From assembly GCA_027314165.1 (NCBI GenBank), contig DAHVCH010000005.1:1-64000 (forward strand): a DNA stretch of 64,000 nucleotides, in the 5' to 3' direction. This stretch comes from Thermoplasmata archaeon. GTDB lineage: Archaea; Thermoplasmatota; Thermoplasmata; Lutacidiplasmatales; UBA184. Of this stretch, positions 15,812 to 24,104 are shown piece after piece. The position numbers and the translations under genes are program-made. The notes below the pieces were generated by a model. The model ran no database searches and had not been told where the DNA came from. It was given only the letters and a program-made list of their open reading frames with translations. The first letter of the stretch is position 1; the number at the start of each line of letters is the position of its first letter.

Positions 15812-16615
15812 CTACGGGCTACGCGCGGTGGGCGTGGACGGAGGGGCGGCCGCCCGCTTCTCCAGGAACCTCTTGAGCCCGTCCTCGGCGTCCGGCGCCG
15901 CCATCAGCTCGTTCAGGTAGGAGCTCTCGGCCCGCACCAGGGCGCTCATCTGGTCCTCGCCCATGAGCCTCTTCTGGAGCCGCAGGGTGGCCGGACGGTA
16001 GGACGAGAGCGTCCTGGCCATCTTGGCGACCTCCGACCCCAGCTGGCCGTCGGGCACGACCCTGTTGAGGATACCCAGCCGCAACGCATCCTGAGCGTCC
16101 ACGGTGGACCCCAGGAAGAGCAGTTCCCGCGCCGGCCGTGGGCCGAGGAGCCGCTCGTACGTGGCCACCCCGAAGGGCGGGAACACCCCCAGCCGGATCT
16201 CCGGCTGTCCAAAGGTGGCGCTGCTCGCCCCCAGGGCCAGGTCGCAGGCCATGAGCAGCTCCAGTCCGCCTCCCAGGCAGTGCCCTTCCACCTCGGCGAT
16301 GGTGGGGGCGGGCACGCTTCGGAGTCCCGCGAGGGCCTCTCGGAACGCGGACATCATCTCGCGGACCTTCGGTCGGAGATGGTCCTCCACCGCGAACCCG
16401 GCGCTCCAGCAGCCGCCGTCACCCCGGAGGACGACCGCGCGGGCCTCGAGCACCTCGGGCGTCTTGAGCGCCTGGGCGAGGTCTCGCAGGAGGCGGGAGT
16501 CGAAGATGTTCAGAGGACCGCGCTGCCACCGGACCTGGACCGCGCCCTCGCCCGGCTCGACCTTGACCCGTCCGCGTAGGTCCTGCGGAGGGACCGGCTC
16601 ATCCTTCTTCTTCAT
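15812..16615 (-). CDS. dch: Cyclohexa-1,5-diene-1-carbonyl-CoA hydratase
   Basis: A crotonase-fold protein of 267 residues. The Dch-like features are WSAGFAVEDHLRPKVREM, where the usual family has SAG-x-D-V-x-x-H-x-x-x-K-V-x-E-M, then GHCLGGGLELLMACDLAL (oxyanion-hole helix) and FGQPEIRLGVFPPFGV. FGQPEI-x-x-GVFPP is characteristic of dienoyl-CoA hydratases of the benzoyl-CoA pathway. It adds water to the diene made by benzoyl-CoA reductase. It begins 3 bp after bcrC stops and is followed 11 bp later by had, so translation is probably coupled. Confidence 0.85.
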   Translation of the reverse strand: MKKKDEPVPPQDLRGRVKVEPGEGAVQVRWQRGPLNIFDSRLLRDLAQALKTPEVLEARAVVLRGDGGCWSAGFAVEDHLRPKVREMMSAFREALAGLRSVPAPTIAEVEGHCLGGGLELLMACDLALGASSATFGQPEIRLGVFPPFGVATYERLLGPRPARELLFLGSTVDAQDALRLGILNRVVPDGQLGSEVAKMARTLSSYRPATLRLQKRLMGEDQMSALVRAESSYLNELMAAPDAEDGLKRFLEKRAAAPPSTPTARSP

Positions 16616-16617
16616 GT

Positions 16618-17799
16618 TCAGTCAAAGAGGACCGACTCGACGAAGGTCTCGATCTGGAGCCGGGACTGCTCGTAGGAGGTGGACTTCTCCTCGAACTCCA
16701 AGTGAAGGTAGGGGATCTTGTGGTCGTCCAGGCCCTTGCGGTAGAGCACCACGTCCTCGAGCGCGGGCTCGCAGAACTTCGCCGTCAAGAACAGCACGCC
16801 CTGCGCCTCCGCCTCCTTCGCCCGGGCGACGATGGAGACGCCCTTGGGCATGGGGGTGGCCCTCACGCCGATGTCCACCGGGCTGCGGATGTAGGCCCGA
16901 GCCAGGTTCTCGAGAGGGTCGCCGCTCACGGGCACGTCCCCCATCCAGCGGTGGAGCATGGAGAGCTCGTCCCCCACGACGTAGCACCCGGCCTCCTCGA
17001 TCAGCGAGAGGAGGTCGTGGGTCGGCTGCTCGCAGAACGGGCCCACCAGGATCACACGCACGGCGTCCCGCTTCGGACGCTGGCGCTCCTTGACCTCGCG
17101 GAGCGCGCGTTCGAGCACGGGCATCTGGACCTCCGGTGGCACCAGGTCTCCCAGGCGCTCCAGCAGGTTGAGCTCGGTCGCGGCGAGCTTCCAGGGTTCG
17201 CTCCTGCGTAGCGCCGCCAGGTCCGCCAGCAGCGCCCGCCGCCGGTTGTAGACCTGGAGACTGTCGGCCAGCGCGTCCTTGGAGAGGCGCTGCCCCGCGA
17301 GCCGCTCGAGCTTCTCCACGAGGCGCCCGTACTCGGCCACGAGGAACGGGACGGAGGAGGCCGACGTGAAGTTCTGCGGGAGATGGAGCATGTGGGTCAC
17401 GGCGTTCGGACGCAGGCGGGAGAAGATGCCCTCCAGGTTGCGGCTCACGTCGCAGATGTAGGGGAACACGAACGCGCCGAAAGGGTCGAGCTTGCCCGTG
17501 ATCGCAAGCTCCAGCGTGGACTTGCTGATCGAGCAGAGGAAGGAGCCCAGCGCCGCGTCCGCGTGGGTGATCTCGAGGTCCTCGCCCCCTCCGCGAAGGC
17601 TGACCGGCAGGAGACCGAGGGCGTGGGCGATCTCCTGGGGGGTGTAGACCGGGAAGAAGGCGGCGGCGTGCCCGCCTCCCGCGACCCAGGCCCGGGCGGT
17701 CGGGAAGGAAGAGTCCTGGATGAGCTCCATCGTGAGCTTGAGCGCCTGGGCGAGGTCGCGGGTCGCCCGGACCTCCTTGAGGTCCGAACTGAGGTTCAT
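16618..17799 (-). CDS. bcrC: Benzoyl-CoA reductase subunit C (class I, ATP-dependent)
   Basis: The 393-residue protein belongs to the HgdB/BcrC/FldC family of Fe-S reductase subunits and has the usual length (about 385). It shows FFPVYTPQEIAHALGLLPV near residues 50-70, the conserved SFLCSISKSTLEL and FVFPYICDVSRNLEG segments with candidate cluster cysteines, and VGPFCEQPTHDLLSLIEEAGCYVVGDELS. The C-terminal AKFCEPALEDVVLYRKGLD is the family's last conserved block. With BcrB it binds benzoyl-CoA and the [4Fe-4S] cluster at the active site. ATG 17799 was chosen, with GAGGAG upstream; GTG or TTG codons further upstream (up to about 17877) are possible. Confidence 0.9.
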   Translation of the reverse strand: MNLSSDLKEVRATRDLAQALKLTMELIQDSSFPTARAWVAGGGHAAAFFPVYTPQEIAHALGLLPVSLRGGGEDLEITHADAALGSFLCSISKSTLELAITGKLDPFGAFVFPYICDVSRNLEGIFSRLRPNAVTHMLHLPQNFTSASSVPFLVAEYGRLVEKLERLAGQRLSKDALADSLQVYNRRRALLADLAALRRSEPWKLAATELNLLERLGDLVPPEVQMPVLERALREVKERQRPKRDAVRVILVGPFCEQPTHDLLSLIEEAGCYVVGDELSMLHRWMGDVPVSGDPLENLARAYIRSPVDIGVRATPMPKGVSIVARAKEAEAQGVLFLTAKFCEPALEDVVLYRKGLDDHKIPYLHLEFEEKSTSYEQSRLQIETFVESVLFD

Positions 17800-17879
17800 G
17801 GTCGGGACGGAGGGCTCCTCGTTCGGGGCGGCCACTCGGGCGCTTCCCCGGTTCTCGTGGATCTGGAGCAGCGTCAAGG

Positions 17880-18686
17880 TCAGTTCCTCACTCCCGCGGG
17901 ACCGGACAGCCGCAGGGCCCTCTGGTGTCCGAGCAGGGCTGCCCCGATGGCGGCGGCGTAGTGGCCTTCCGACTGCGCGTTGACCCCCATGTGCACCGTG
18001 TCCCCGACGGCCCGGACCATCGCCTCGCTGTGCACCAGGCCCCCGACCAGGGTGATCTCGGACTCGATCCCCACGTAGCGCATGAGCGAGTAAGCGCGCT
18101 GGGCGAGGGAGAGGTACACCCCCATCAGGATGTCCGGGAGCGGGACCTCCTCGGCGACGTTGTTGATGATCTCGGTCTCGGCGAGGACCGCGCACACGCT
18201 CGAGATGAGCTTCGGCTTCTGAGCGGAGAGCGCCCGCGCCGACATGTCCTCCATCGGGACCTGGAGGTACTTCGAGCAGCGTTCGACGAAGCGCCCGGCC
18301 CCTGCCGCGCACTTCTCGTTCATCTTGAACTTCAGGACCTTCCCCGTCGGGGAGATGCGGATCGCCCGGGAGGACTGGGCCCCGATGTCCAGGACATGGC
18401 GCGTGCCCGGACGCAGGAAGCTCGCACCCTTCGCGGAAGAGGTGATGTCGCTCACCTGGAGCTGCCGGTTCGGGAACATGTAACGACCGAACCCCGTGGT
18501 GCAGAGGTACGCGAGGTCCCCGGGAACGAGGTTCTCCGCCTCCGCGAGGTCCTCCAGCACCTGCTGGCCCGCCGACGAGGGGTTCCCCCGGGTCGGGCGC
18601 GAGGCCGTGTTGAGGATCTTCCGTCCGTCCTCGATCAGGGCGCCCTTCACGACGCCCGAGCCGAGGTCCAGCCCGCAGGTGATCAC
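17880..18686 (-). CDS. bcrD: Benzoyl-CoA reductase ATPase subunit D
   Basis: This 268-residue ASKHA-fold ATPase is one half of the ATP-hydrolysing electron-activating module of class I benzoyl-CoA reductase. It has the phosphate-1 loop GLDLGSGVVK (5-14), DIGAQSSRAIR (100-110), and the cluster-binding cysteines C126 (KMNEKCAAGAGRF) and C165 (SSVCAVLAETEIIN), by which two subunits hold one [4Fe-4S] cluster. VLDIGA-x-x-x-RAIR and the SS-x-CAVLAET-x-IN segment match BcrD better than BcrA. GTG 18686 overlaps the TGA of bcrA (GTGA). Confidence 0.9.
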   Translation of the reverse strand: MITCGLDLGSGVVKGALIEDGRKILNTASRPTRGNPSSAGQQVLEDLAEAENLVPGDLAYLCTTGFGRYMFPNRQLQVSDITSSAKGASFLRPGTRHVLDIGAQSSRAIRISPTGKVLKFKMNEKCAAGAGRFVERCSKYLQVPMEDMSARALSAQKPKLISSVCAVLAETEIINNVAEEVPLPDILMGVYLSLAQRAYSLMRYVGIESEITLVGGLVHSEAMVRAVGDTVHMGVNAQSEGHYAAAIGAALLGHQRALRLSGPAGVRN

Positions 18687-19474
18687 GATGCCGTCCCCCC
18701 TCGCAGCCGGTCCGCCCCCGCCAGGGCAGCTCCGATGGCGCCCATGTACTGGGAGAGCGGACTGACGTTGATGGGCATGCGCAAGCGTCCGGAAAGGGCG
18801 CGGACCATCCCCTCGTTCCGGGAGACCCCGCCCGTGAAGGTCACCTCCGGCTCGATCCCCACGCGCTGCAGGAGCGACAGGCTGCGGTTCGCGATGCTCG
18901 CGTGGAGTCCCGCGAGGATGTCCTTCGGGTCCTTTCCTCGCGATACGTGGGAGGTCACCTCGCTTTCCGCGAAGACGGTGCAGGTGCTCGTGACCTTGAC
19001 GGGGTGGCGCGCCTCCAGCGAGAGGGGCCCGATCTCGGCCACATCGTAGCCGAGGGCCCCGGCGCAGACGTCCAGGAAGCGACCGGTGCCGGCCGCGCAC
19101 TTGTCGTTCATCGCGAAGTCGGCGACCTCGCCGCGCTCGTTCACGCGGATGGCCTTCGTGTCCTGGCCACCGATGTCGATGACCAACCGTGTCCTGGGGA
19201 AGAGGAAGTGCGCCCCTCGGGCATGGCAGGAGATCTCGGTCACGGTGAGCTGACCGAACGCGATCTTGTACCGGCCGTATCCGGTCCCGGTCACGAACGC
19301 GACCTCCGACCGGTCCAACCGGGCGTCGACCAGCGCGAGACGCAGCGCCTCTTCCGCATCGCGCACGATGTTGACCCCTACCGGATTGAGCGACTTGCCA
19401 AGAAGCTCGCCGTCCCGGAGGATCACGCACTTGGCGGTCGTCGATCCGACGTCGATGCCTGCGGCGGCCTTCAT
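18683..19474 (-). CDS. bcrA: Benzoyl-CoA reductase ATPase subunit A (BcrA/BzdQ/HgdC-like)
   Basis: The second ASKHA ATPase of the reductase, 263 residues. It shows AGIDVGSTTAKCVIL (5-19), DIGGQDTKAIR (100-110), NDKCAAGTGRFLDV with C126, and TSTCTVFAESEV with C165. These cysteines coordinate the bridging [4Fe-4S] cluster of the ATPase dimer that delivers low-potential electrons to BcrBC. The subunit is short compared with Thauera BcrA (about 440) and closer to the Azoarcus BzdP/Q and archaeal sizes. ATG 19474 overlaps the stop of bcrB (ATGA), so translation is coupled. Confidence 0.9.
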   Translation of the reverse strand: MKAAAGIDVGSTTAKCVILRDGELLGKSLNPVGVNIVRDAEEALRLALVDARLDRSEVAFVTGTGYGRYKIAFGQLTVTEISCHARGAHFLFPRTRLVIDIGGQDTKAIRVNERGEVADFAMNDKCAAGTGRFLDVCAGALGYDVAEIGPLSLEARHPVKVTSTCTVFAESEVTSHVSRGKDPKDILAGLHASIANRSLSLLQRVGIEPEVTFTGGVSRNEGMVRALSGRLRMPINVSPLSQYMGAIGAALAGADRLRGGTAS

Positions 19475-20832
19475 GATACCCGCACCCCCGAGACCGCTGC
19501 TGCCCCCGCGGCGGCGGTGCTCTTCCGCTGCTCGAGCGATTCGAAGAAAGCGTCCATTCGGTTCTTGATCTGGGCCGGCGCGAAGTACCGTGGGTCCTCG
19601 TGGTCCGACTCGAGGTAGAGCGTCGGGGTGCCCGTCTCGTGGATGAGCCAGTCCCTCAGGTCTCCCTGCCCCGCGGTGAACGACCGGCAGGACTTGATGC
19701 CGTGGATAAGGACCGCGTCCGCTTGGAAGTCGTGGACGTACTTCTTGATGAGCTCGCGCCGAAGCGGCCAGCTCTGGTTGACGTAGGCCCCGAGGCTGTA
19801 CTCTGCGATGCTCTCGAGCGGGCGGGCGGGGTCGTGGACGAAGCCCAGGTCGAAGAGGCCCCCGACCTTCGGGTAGGTCGCCGCCACGCTGACCGCGCCC
19901 CACTTTCTGAAGAAGTCCCAGAAGGTGCGGTAGTTCGTGTAGGGGGGCACCCCCTCGACCACGAGCCTGACCTTCTCCTCGGGGACCGGGTAGTTCCCCT
20001 CTTTCAGGCGGACCTTGACCTCCTGGTTGACGGTCTCGTAGAACCGCACCGCCTCCTCGGTCCCGCGAAGGACGTTGATCGGGAACATGTAGAACACCGC
20101 CTCAAAGTACGCTTCGATCGGGGACGGGACGTTCCGACCGGCGTCGAGGTACTGGACCCAGAGCTCCTCCGCTCGGCGGCTCCGCTCGAGCACGCGCTTG
20201 AGCTCGGCCATGTCGAAGGAGCGGCCGGTCTGCTTCTCGAGAAGGTGGATGAAGTCCCAGAGCTGGGCCACCATGTACTCGACGTCCTCCTTGAGCGGCT
20301 TCTCGGTCCGCTGGTAGGGAACGTCGAAATTGAACAACGGCGCGCCGAGGGTCTCCGCGAGCGCCTCCCACCACTTGATGTAAACGTAGCACCCGGAGAA
20401 GCTGCAGACGAGCAGGTCCGGCTTAGGGATGTGGCCGAAGGGCGTGTCGCCTCCCAGGGACTGGAGCCCTAGGTCATTCTTGACGTAGCCGCAGACGTCG
20501 AGCCCGTATCCCTGGGCCTCCGCCTGAAGGATGTTGTCGAGCGACTTGTGCTTGATCGCGCAGTTCAGGGCGACGATCTCGGGGAAGACCACCTCGTATC
20601 CGAACGAACGGACGATCTCGGTGAGGTTCCCGCCCACCAGCATGTACGCGACAGGACGCTTCGCCTTCTCGGCCTCGGCGAGCTGGAGGTAGTACCGCTC
20701 CACCATCTGCCGCTGCTCTTCGCGCGCGTCGCGAAGGAAGCCCGACGACGCTGGCCCGGCCTTGTCACCCGAAGGCTGGGTCGGGGGGATCGGGTGAGGC
20801 GTGACCGAGGAGGGACCGCTCAAGATCTCCAC
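19471..20832 (-). CDS. bcrB: Benzoyl-CoA reductase subunit B (class I, ATP-dependent)
   Basis: From GTG 20832 (preceded by AGGAG) the protein has 453 residues, close to known BcrB (about 437). It follows BcrB closely in order: DVCGYVKNDLG (C114), CSFSGCYVYIKWWE (C148), RPVAYMLVGGNLTE, PSPIEAYFEAVFYM, EKVRLVVEGVPPYTNYRTFW, YPKVGGLFDLGFVHDP, DAVLIHGIKSCRSFTAGQ and DPRYFAPAQIKNRMDAFFE. With BcrC it forms the dearomatising module that reduces benzoyl-CoA to cyclohexa-1,5-diene-1-carbonyl-CoA. It starts 8 bp after oah stops. The longer open frame into oah is not used. Confidence 0.93.
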   Translation of the reverse strand: MEILSGPSSVTPHPIPPTQPSGDKAGPASSGFLRDAREEQRQMVERYYLQLAEAEKAKRPVAYMLVGGNLTEIVRSFGYEVVFPEIVALNCAIKHKSLDNILQAEAQGYGLDVCGYVKNDLGLQSLGGDTPFGHIPKPDLLVCSFSGCYVYIKWWEALAETLGAPLFNFDVPYQRTEKPLKEDVEYMVAQLWDFIHLLEKQTGRSFDMAELKRVLERSRRAEELWVQYLDAGRNVPSPIEAYFEAVFYMFPINVLRGTEEAVRFYETVNQEVKVRLKEGNYPVPEEKVRLVVEGVPPYTNYRTFWDFFRKWGAVSVAATYPKVGGLFDLGFVHDPARPLESIAEYSLGAYVNQSWPLRRELIKKYVHDFQADAVLIHGIKSCRSFTAGQGDLRDWLIHETGTPTLYLESDHEDPRYFAPAQIKNRMDAFFESLEQRKSTAAAGAAAVSGVRVS

Positions 20833-20840
20833 TCCTGTGC

Positions 20841-21962
20841 CTAGGCCTTGGCGGGGCCGCCGGCCGTTGCGAGCGGAGCCCCGCAGAAGCCACAGAACTT
20901 GGTCGCTTCGGGCAGCTGCGTAGCCCCGCAGCCGGAACAGGAACGCGTGGGGGGTCCGTGGAAGTAGTCCGCACCGTCCCCCGTGGCCCGACGCCGACGA
21001 AGTTCGGCCACGTTGACCGGGCGCTTCTGGACGAAGGCCCCCATCCCCTCGTGGACCTCCAGGGAGTTGAAGTGGAGGGCGAGCCACTCGCGGACCCCGG
21101 GGTACGTCTGGTGCCACGCGAGCTCCTTCCAGAAGTTCGTCTGGGCCTTCGTGAAGCGGAGGCACTCGGGGAACTTCTCGAGCAGCTGACGGGCCAGCAG
21201 GTCGACCGCTTCGTCTAGCGGCCGAAGGTCGATCGAGAAACCGTCCTTCCCGGCGAGCGCTGCGTCGCGCTCGGCGGGGGTCGGGTCCTCCAGGAGACGG
21301 TCGCCCTGGCGCACCGACGGGACCGTCTGGGAGACCAGCCCCCAGTCCTCCGCCTTGTGCGCAGAGATCCGCTCGTTCAGGAAGAGCATCCTCCGGGCCC
21401 GGCGGTCACCGACCACCAGGGGCAGCCACTGGGTTGCGCCGCCCGCAGCGACCGAGCCGACGCCCACTCCCACCTGTCCGATGTAGATGTGCGACGCGGC
21501 CACGGACATGTCGCAGGCCAGGTGAAGCTCGTTCCCTCCCCCCACCGTCATCCCGTTCAGGCGCGCGATGGTCGGCTTCCCGCAGGTGAGGAGGGACTCT
21601 ACCACCCGCGCGAAGTGGGCCATGTACTTCCAGTAGTCGTGGGGCCGCCGGGTGTACCGCTCGTTGTACTCCTTGACATCCCCACCCGTGCAGAACGCTC
21701 GCTCGCCGGACCCCGTCAGCACGACGACCCCGATGGCGTCGTCGAACGCCGCGTTCTCGACCGCCCAGGAGATCTCCTGGAGCGTCTCGGTGGTGTAGGC
21801 GTTGTAGGCGTACGGCCGGTTAAGCGCGATGCGGGCGACCCCGTTCGACTTGGTGTACAGGACATCGTGGAGCACCCGGTCCGGAGCGGGACCCGCGGAG
21901 GCGGGGCCCGAGGCCGGGGGAGGGTTGGTCGGTTTGGTCCGGGGAACCGTATTCGTCGCCAT
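20841..21962 (-). CDS. oah: 6-oxocyclohex-1-ene-1-carbonyl-CoA hydrolase with C-terminal zinc ribbon
   Basis: A 373-residue crotonase-family protein with the longer Oah layout. Key segments are VLHDVLYTKSNGVARIALNR, GSGERAFCTGGDVKEYNERY (oxyanion-hole loop), GKPTIARLNGMTVGGGNELH, and YPGVREWLALHF near the end. Oah hydrates and hydrolytically opens the ring to 3-hydroxypimelyl-CoA. After the enzyme domain a zinc-ribbon-like end follows: C-x2-C (SCSGCG) and C-x2-C (KFCGFCGAP), not part of the classical enzyme as I know it. It is the first gene of the operon. ATG 21962 was preferred over the in-frame ATG 21986; the N-terminal 30 residues are Pro/Ala-rich. Confidence 0.88.
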   Translation of the reverse strand: MATNTVPRTKPTNPPPASGPASAGPAPDRVLHDVLYTKSNGVARIALNRPYAYNAYTTETLQEISWAVENAAFDDAIGVVVLTGSGERAFCTGGDVKEYNERYTRRPHDYWKYMAHFARVVESLLTCGKPTIARLNGMTVGGGNELHLACDMSVAASHIYIGQVGVGVGSVAAGGATQWLPLVVGDRRARRMLFLNERISAHKAEDWGLVSQTVPSVRQGDRLLEDPTPAERDAALAGKDGFSIDLRPLDEAVDLLARQLLEKFPECLRFTKAQTNFWKELAWHQTYPGVREWLALHFNSLEVHEGMGAFVQKRPVNVAELRRRRATGDGADYFHGPPTRSCSGCGATQLPEATKFCGFCGAPLATAGGPAKA

Positions 21963-22146
21963 AGCGGTCACGCCTTGATCACCCACACTCCCGGAGCCTC
22001 AGGAGCCCCTCCTGAATCCCGATTCGACCGCACAGGTTAGGTCTGACCGGCGCCCTGCCCACGCCCGACCGGCCGTCGACCGACCCGGGTTGACCCCCCA
22101 GATCGTCCAAGTGCGGCCGCCTGGCCGGGCGCGGGGTGACCGGGCC

Positions 22147-22719
22147 TCAGGCCACGCTCAGCGGGACCCCGGTCGACAAGAGGTGCGGGTTCTGCCCGTA
22201 GCGCTCCCGGTAGCTCTGCTCGATCTCGAGACAGGCCTGCGCGACCTCCATCATCTCCCTCCGGGAGAGGAGTTCCTGGGCCAGGGGGAAGAGCACGAAA
22301 TCCTCCTTCACGATGTGCTCGGAGAGGAGCGCCTCGATCGCGTTCAGGGTGCGAGAGATCTTCCCGCACGCCTTCTCGTCACCAATGTCCTGCAGAAGGG
22401 CCTCGCCGCTCTTCTCGAGAGTGACGTGGAGCTCCCGGACCACCTCGTGCTCCGTGAGCACCGCGCTCACCTCTCCCTCTTGCTCGGGGAGATGGTGGAC
22501 CAGCAGGGGGAACAGCACGCGCTCTTCCTTCGCGTCATGGAGCCCGTCCACGTCCCGTCCGAGGAAGTCGGCGAAGGAGAGCACGTTCCGAGCGAGCTCG
22601 GCGCTACGGCTCGGGCTGCGCAGACCTTGCCGCCAGAGCTGACGGGCGGACTCGACCCTGGACAAGAACACCTGGTGCTCGTCCATCAATTTGCGGATAG
22701 GGTCGTACGCGAGCTCCAT
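22147..22719 (-). CDS. Hemerythrin-domain (HHE) protein
   Basis: About 190 residues from ATG 22719, mostly helical. The metal-ligand pattern of HHE hemerythrins is visible: MDEHQVFL, LHDAKEERVLFPLL (H-x3-E), LTEHEVVRELH (H-x4-H) and SEHIVKEDFVLFPLA (H-x3-E). Such proteins bind a di-iron site and sense or handle O2, NO or iron. The gene lies about 185 bp upstream of oah and 160 bp downstream of the U32-family gene, all on the minus strand, so it may share regulation with the benzoyl-CoA operon and protect its oxygen-sensitive reductase. Upstream ATGs at 22737 and 22752 are alternative starts. Confidence 0.8.
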   Translation of the reverse strand: MELAYDPIRKLMDEHQVFLSRVESARQLWRQGLRSPSRSAELARNVLSFADFLGRDVDGLHDAKEERVLFPLLVHHLPEQEGEVSAVLTEHEVVRELHVTLEKSGEALLQDIGDEKACGKISRTLNAIEALLSEHIVKEDFVLFPLAQELLSRREMMEVAQACLEIEQSYRERYGQNPHLLSTGVPLSVA

Positions 22720-22880
22720 GACTTTGCTCCCGTTCATCGGGAGGCGTGGCATACGGAGTTCGCCAGACCGGTGCGGCCTTTCGGACCACTTGGCACAAGG
22801 AGGGGTCTCCGGCGCCGCTCGAACCGCGCCCGTCGGAGCGCGAGGCCCGGCCCCAGTTCGTCGGAGGGTCAAGCGAGCGG

Positions 22881-24056
22881 TCACTTCTCAGGGTCCGACG
22901 GAGGCATCGCTCCTCCAAACCCCGCGAGCGCCGCGTGCGAGGGTGGGATCTCCTCGGGGGGGCGGTACTCGGAAAGCGGGTGTCCACCGATGTGCACGAC
23001 CTTCTCGGCCACACGCGCACAGTACCCGCACGAAGCGCAGGAGATGTGCTCGCAGTCGGTCTCGGCGATCCGTCGCATGAACCCGGGAGGGAAGCTCTGG
23101 TTGTCGATCCTCACGTCCTGGAGCGGGCGGAAGGCGCGCTGGAGCGCGGAGATCGGCTCGCCCGCAGCTTTCGGGGAATGGCCGATCGCGGAGAGCGCCT
23201 GGCTCGGCGCCTTGACCTGGACGAAGCTGAGGATGTCGAGAAGGTTGCCCTCGTACTTCCGCTCCGTGTAGGCGCGCGCGACCTTCTCGAGCCAGTCGGT
23301 GCTGCGGTTGCGCCCCGAGATCTTGAACCGCTCGACCCCGGCCTCTTCGTAGACCGCGAGGTCCTCCGGGCGGACCCAGATGGACGAGACCAGCTTCGTG
23401 GGGTCCCGTACGACCTCGAGGCCGCACTGGAGGATGGGGTGCTCGAACCAGAGCTGTTCGCCCCCTTCCTGAGAGCAGAGCGAGCTCGTGTTCAGGTGGT
23501 GTCCCCGGTAGGGGCAGTCGCGGATGCAGGTCTGGTTCACCAGGACCTCCACGGGCACCTTGGCCCTGGCCAGGCCCTTGATCAAGCGGAAGTCCCGGTT
23601 GCCTTCCTCGAGGATCACGTGCTCCGCGCCCAAGCGCCGGAAGTACATCGCCTGGTTCACCGTCCGAAGTCGTGCGAACGTGGAGACCGAGACCGGGACG
23701 TTCGGATGGGACGAGCGAATGACCTCCAGCAGGAGGGGCAGGGCCACGACGAACCCGTCGACCCCCAGGTCGATCAGGTGGTCCACCTCCTCGCGGAATC
23801 GCGGGAGGAAGTCCGGGGCGTACTCCTTGAGACCGAGATCGTTCGAGTTGAGCGTCGCGAAGAACTTCCGGTCGGTGCGGTGGATGACCTCGAGATGCTC
23901 GGCGAAGCGCTCCTCGCTGATGTGGGGGAGGATGTAGGGGGGACGACCTCCGCCCGTGAGCGAGACCGGGAACCCCCCGAAGAAGGTCGTCACAGGGAGG
24001 TCGCGGACCCGTTCTACGAGGTGGTCGTCGAAGTTCGTCGCGAGAACGAGCTCCAT
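22881..24056 (-). CDS. U32 peptidase-like (UbiU/UbiV-type) Fe-S protein
   Basis: The 391-residue protein resembles the U32 family, now known to include UbiU/UbiV and other O2-independent hydroxylases rather than true peptidases. Conserved parts are VPVSVSTFARLRTVNQA and RLGAEHVILEEGNRDF. Four cysteines match a [4Fe-4S] pattern: C177 and C181 (NQTCIRDCPYRGHH), C194 (SSLCSQ) and C211 (ILQCGLE). A second set, C335, C340, C343 and C346 (ISCASCGYC), lies near the C-terminus and could hold another cluster. A TTTTGTTA-like element about 30 nt upstream supports ATG 24056. An anaerobic hydroxylation role near an aromatic-degradation operon is attractive but inferred. Confidence 0.8.
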   Translation of the reverse strand: MELVLATNFDDHLVERVRDLPVTTFFGGFPVSLTGGGRPPYILPHISEERFAEHLEVIHRTDRKFFATLNSNDLGLKEYAPDFLPRFREEVDHLIDLGVDGFVVALPLLLEVIRSSHPNVPVSVSTFARLRTVNQAMYFRRLGAEHVILEEGNRDFRLIKGLARAKVPVEVLVNQTCIRDCPYRGHHLNTSSLCSQEGGEQLWFEHPILQCGLEVVRDPTKLVSSIWVRPEDLAVYEEAGVERFKISGRNRSTDWLEKVARAYTERKYEGNLLDILSFVQVKAPSQALSAIGHSPKAAGEPISALQRAFRPLQDVRIDNQSFPPGFMRRIAETDCEHISCASCGYCARVAEKVVHIGGHPLSEYRPPEEIPPSHAALAGFGGAMPPSDPEK

Positions 24057-24104
24057 GCGGCGTCGAGCGGACGTGTCTCCTAACAAAATGGCCTCACCGG
24101 TGAG

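Noticed and set aside
19471-21165. Extended N-terminus of BcrB reaching into oah.
   Set aside because: The first 110 residues have no BcrB similarity and overlap the oah coding frame; GTG 20832 has a good ribosome-binding site.
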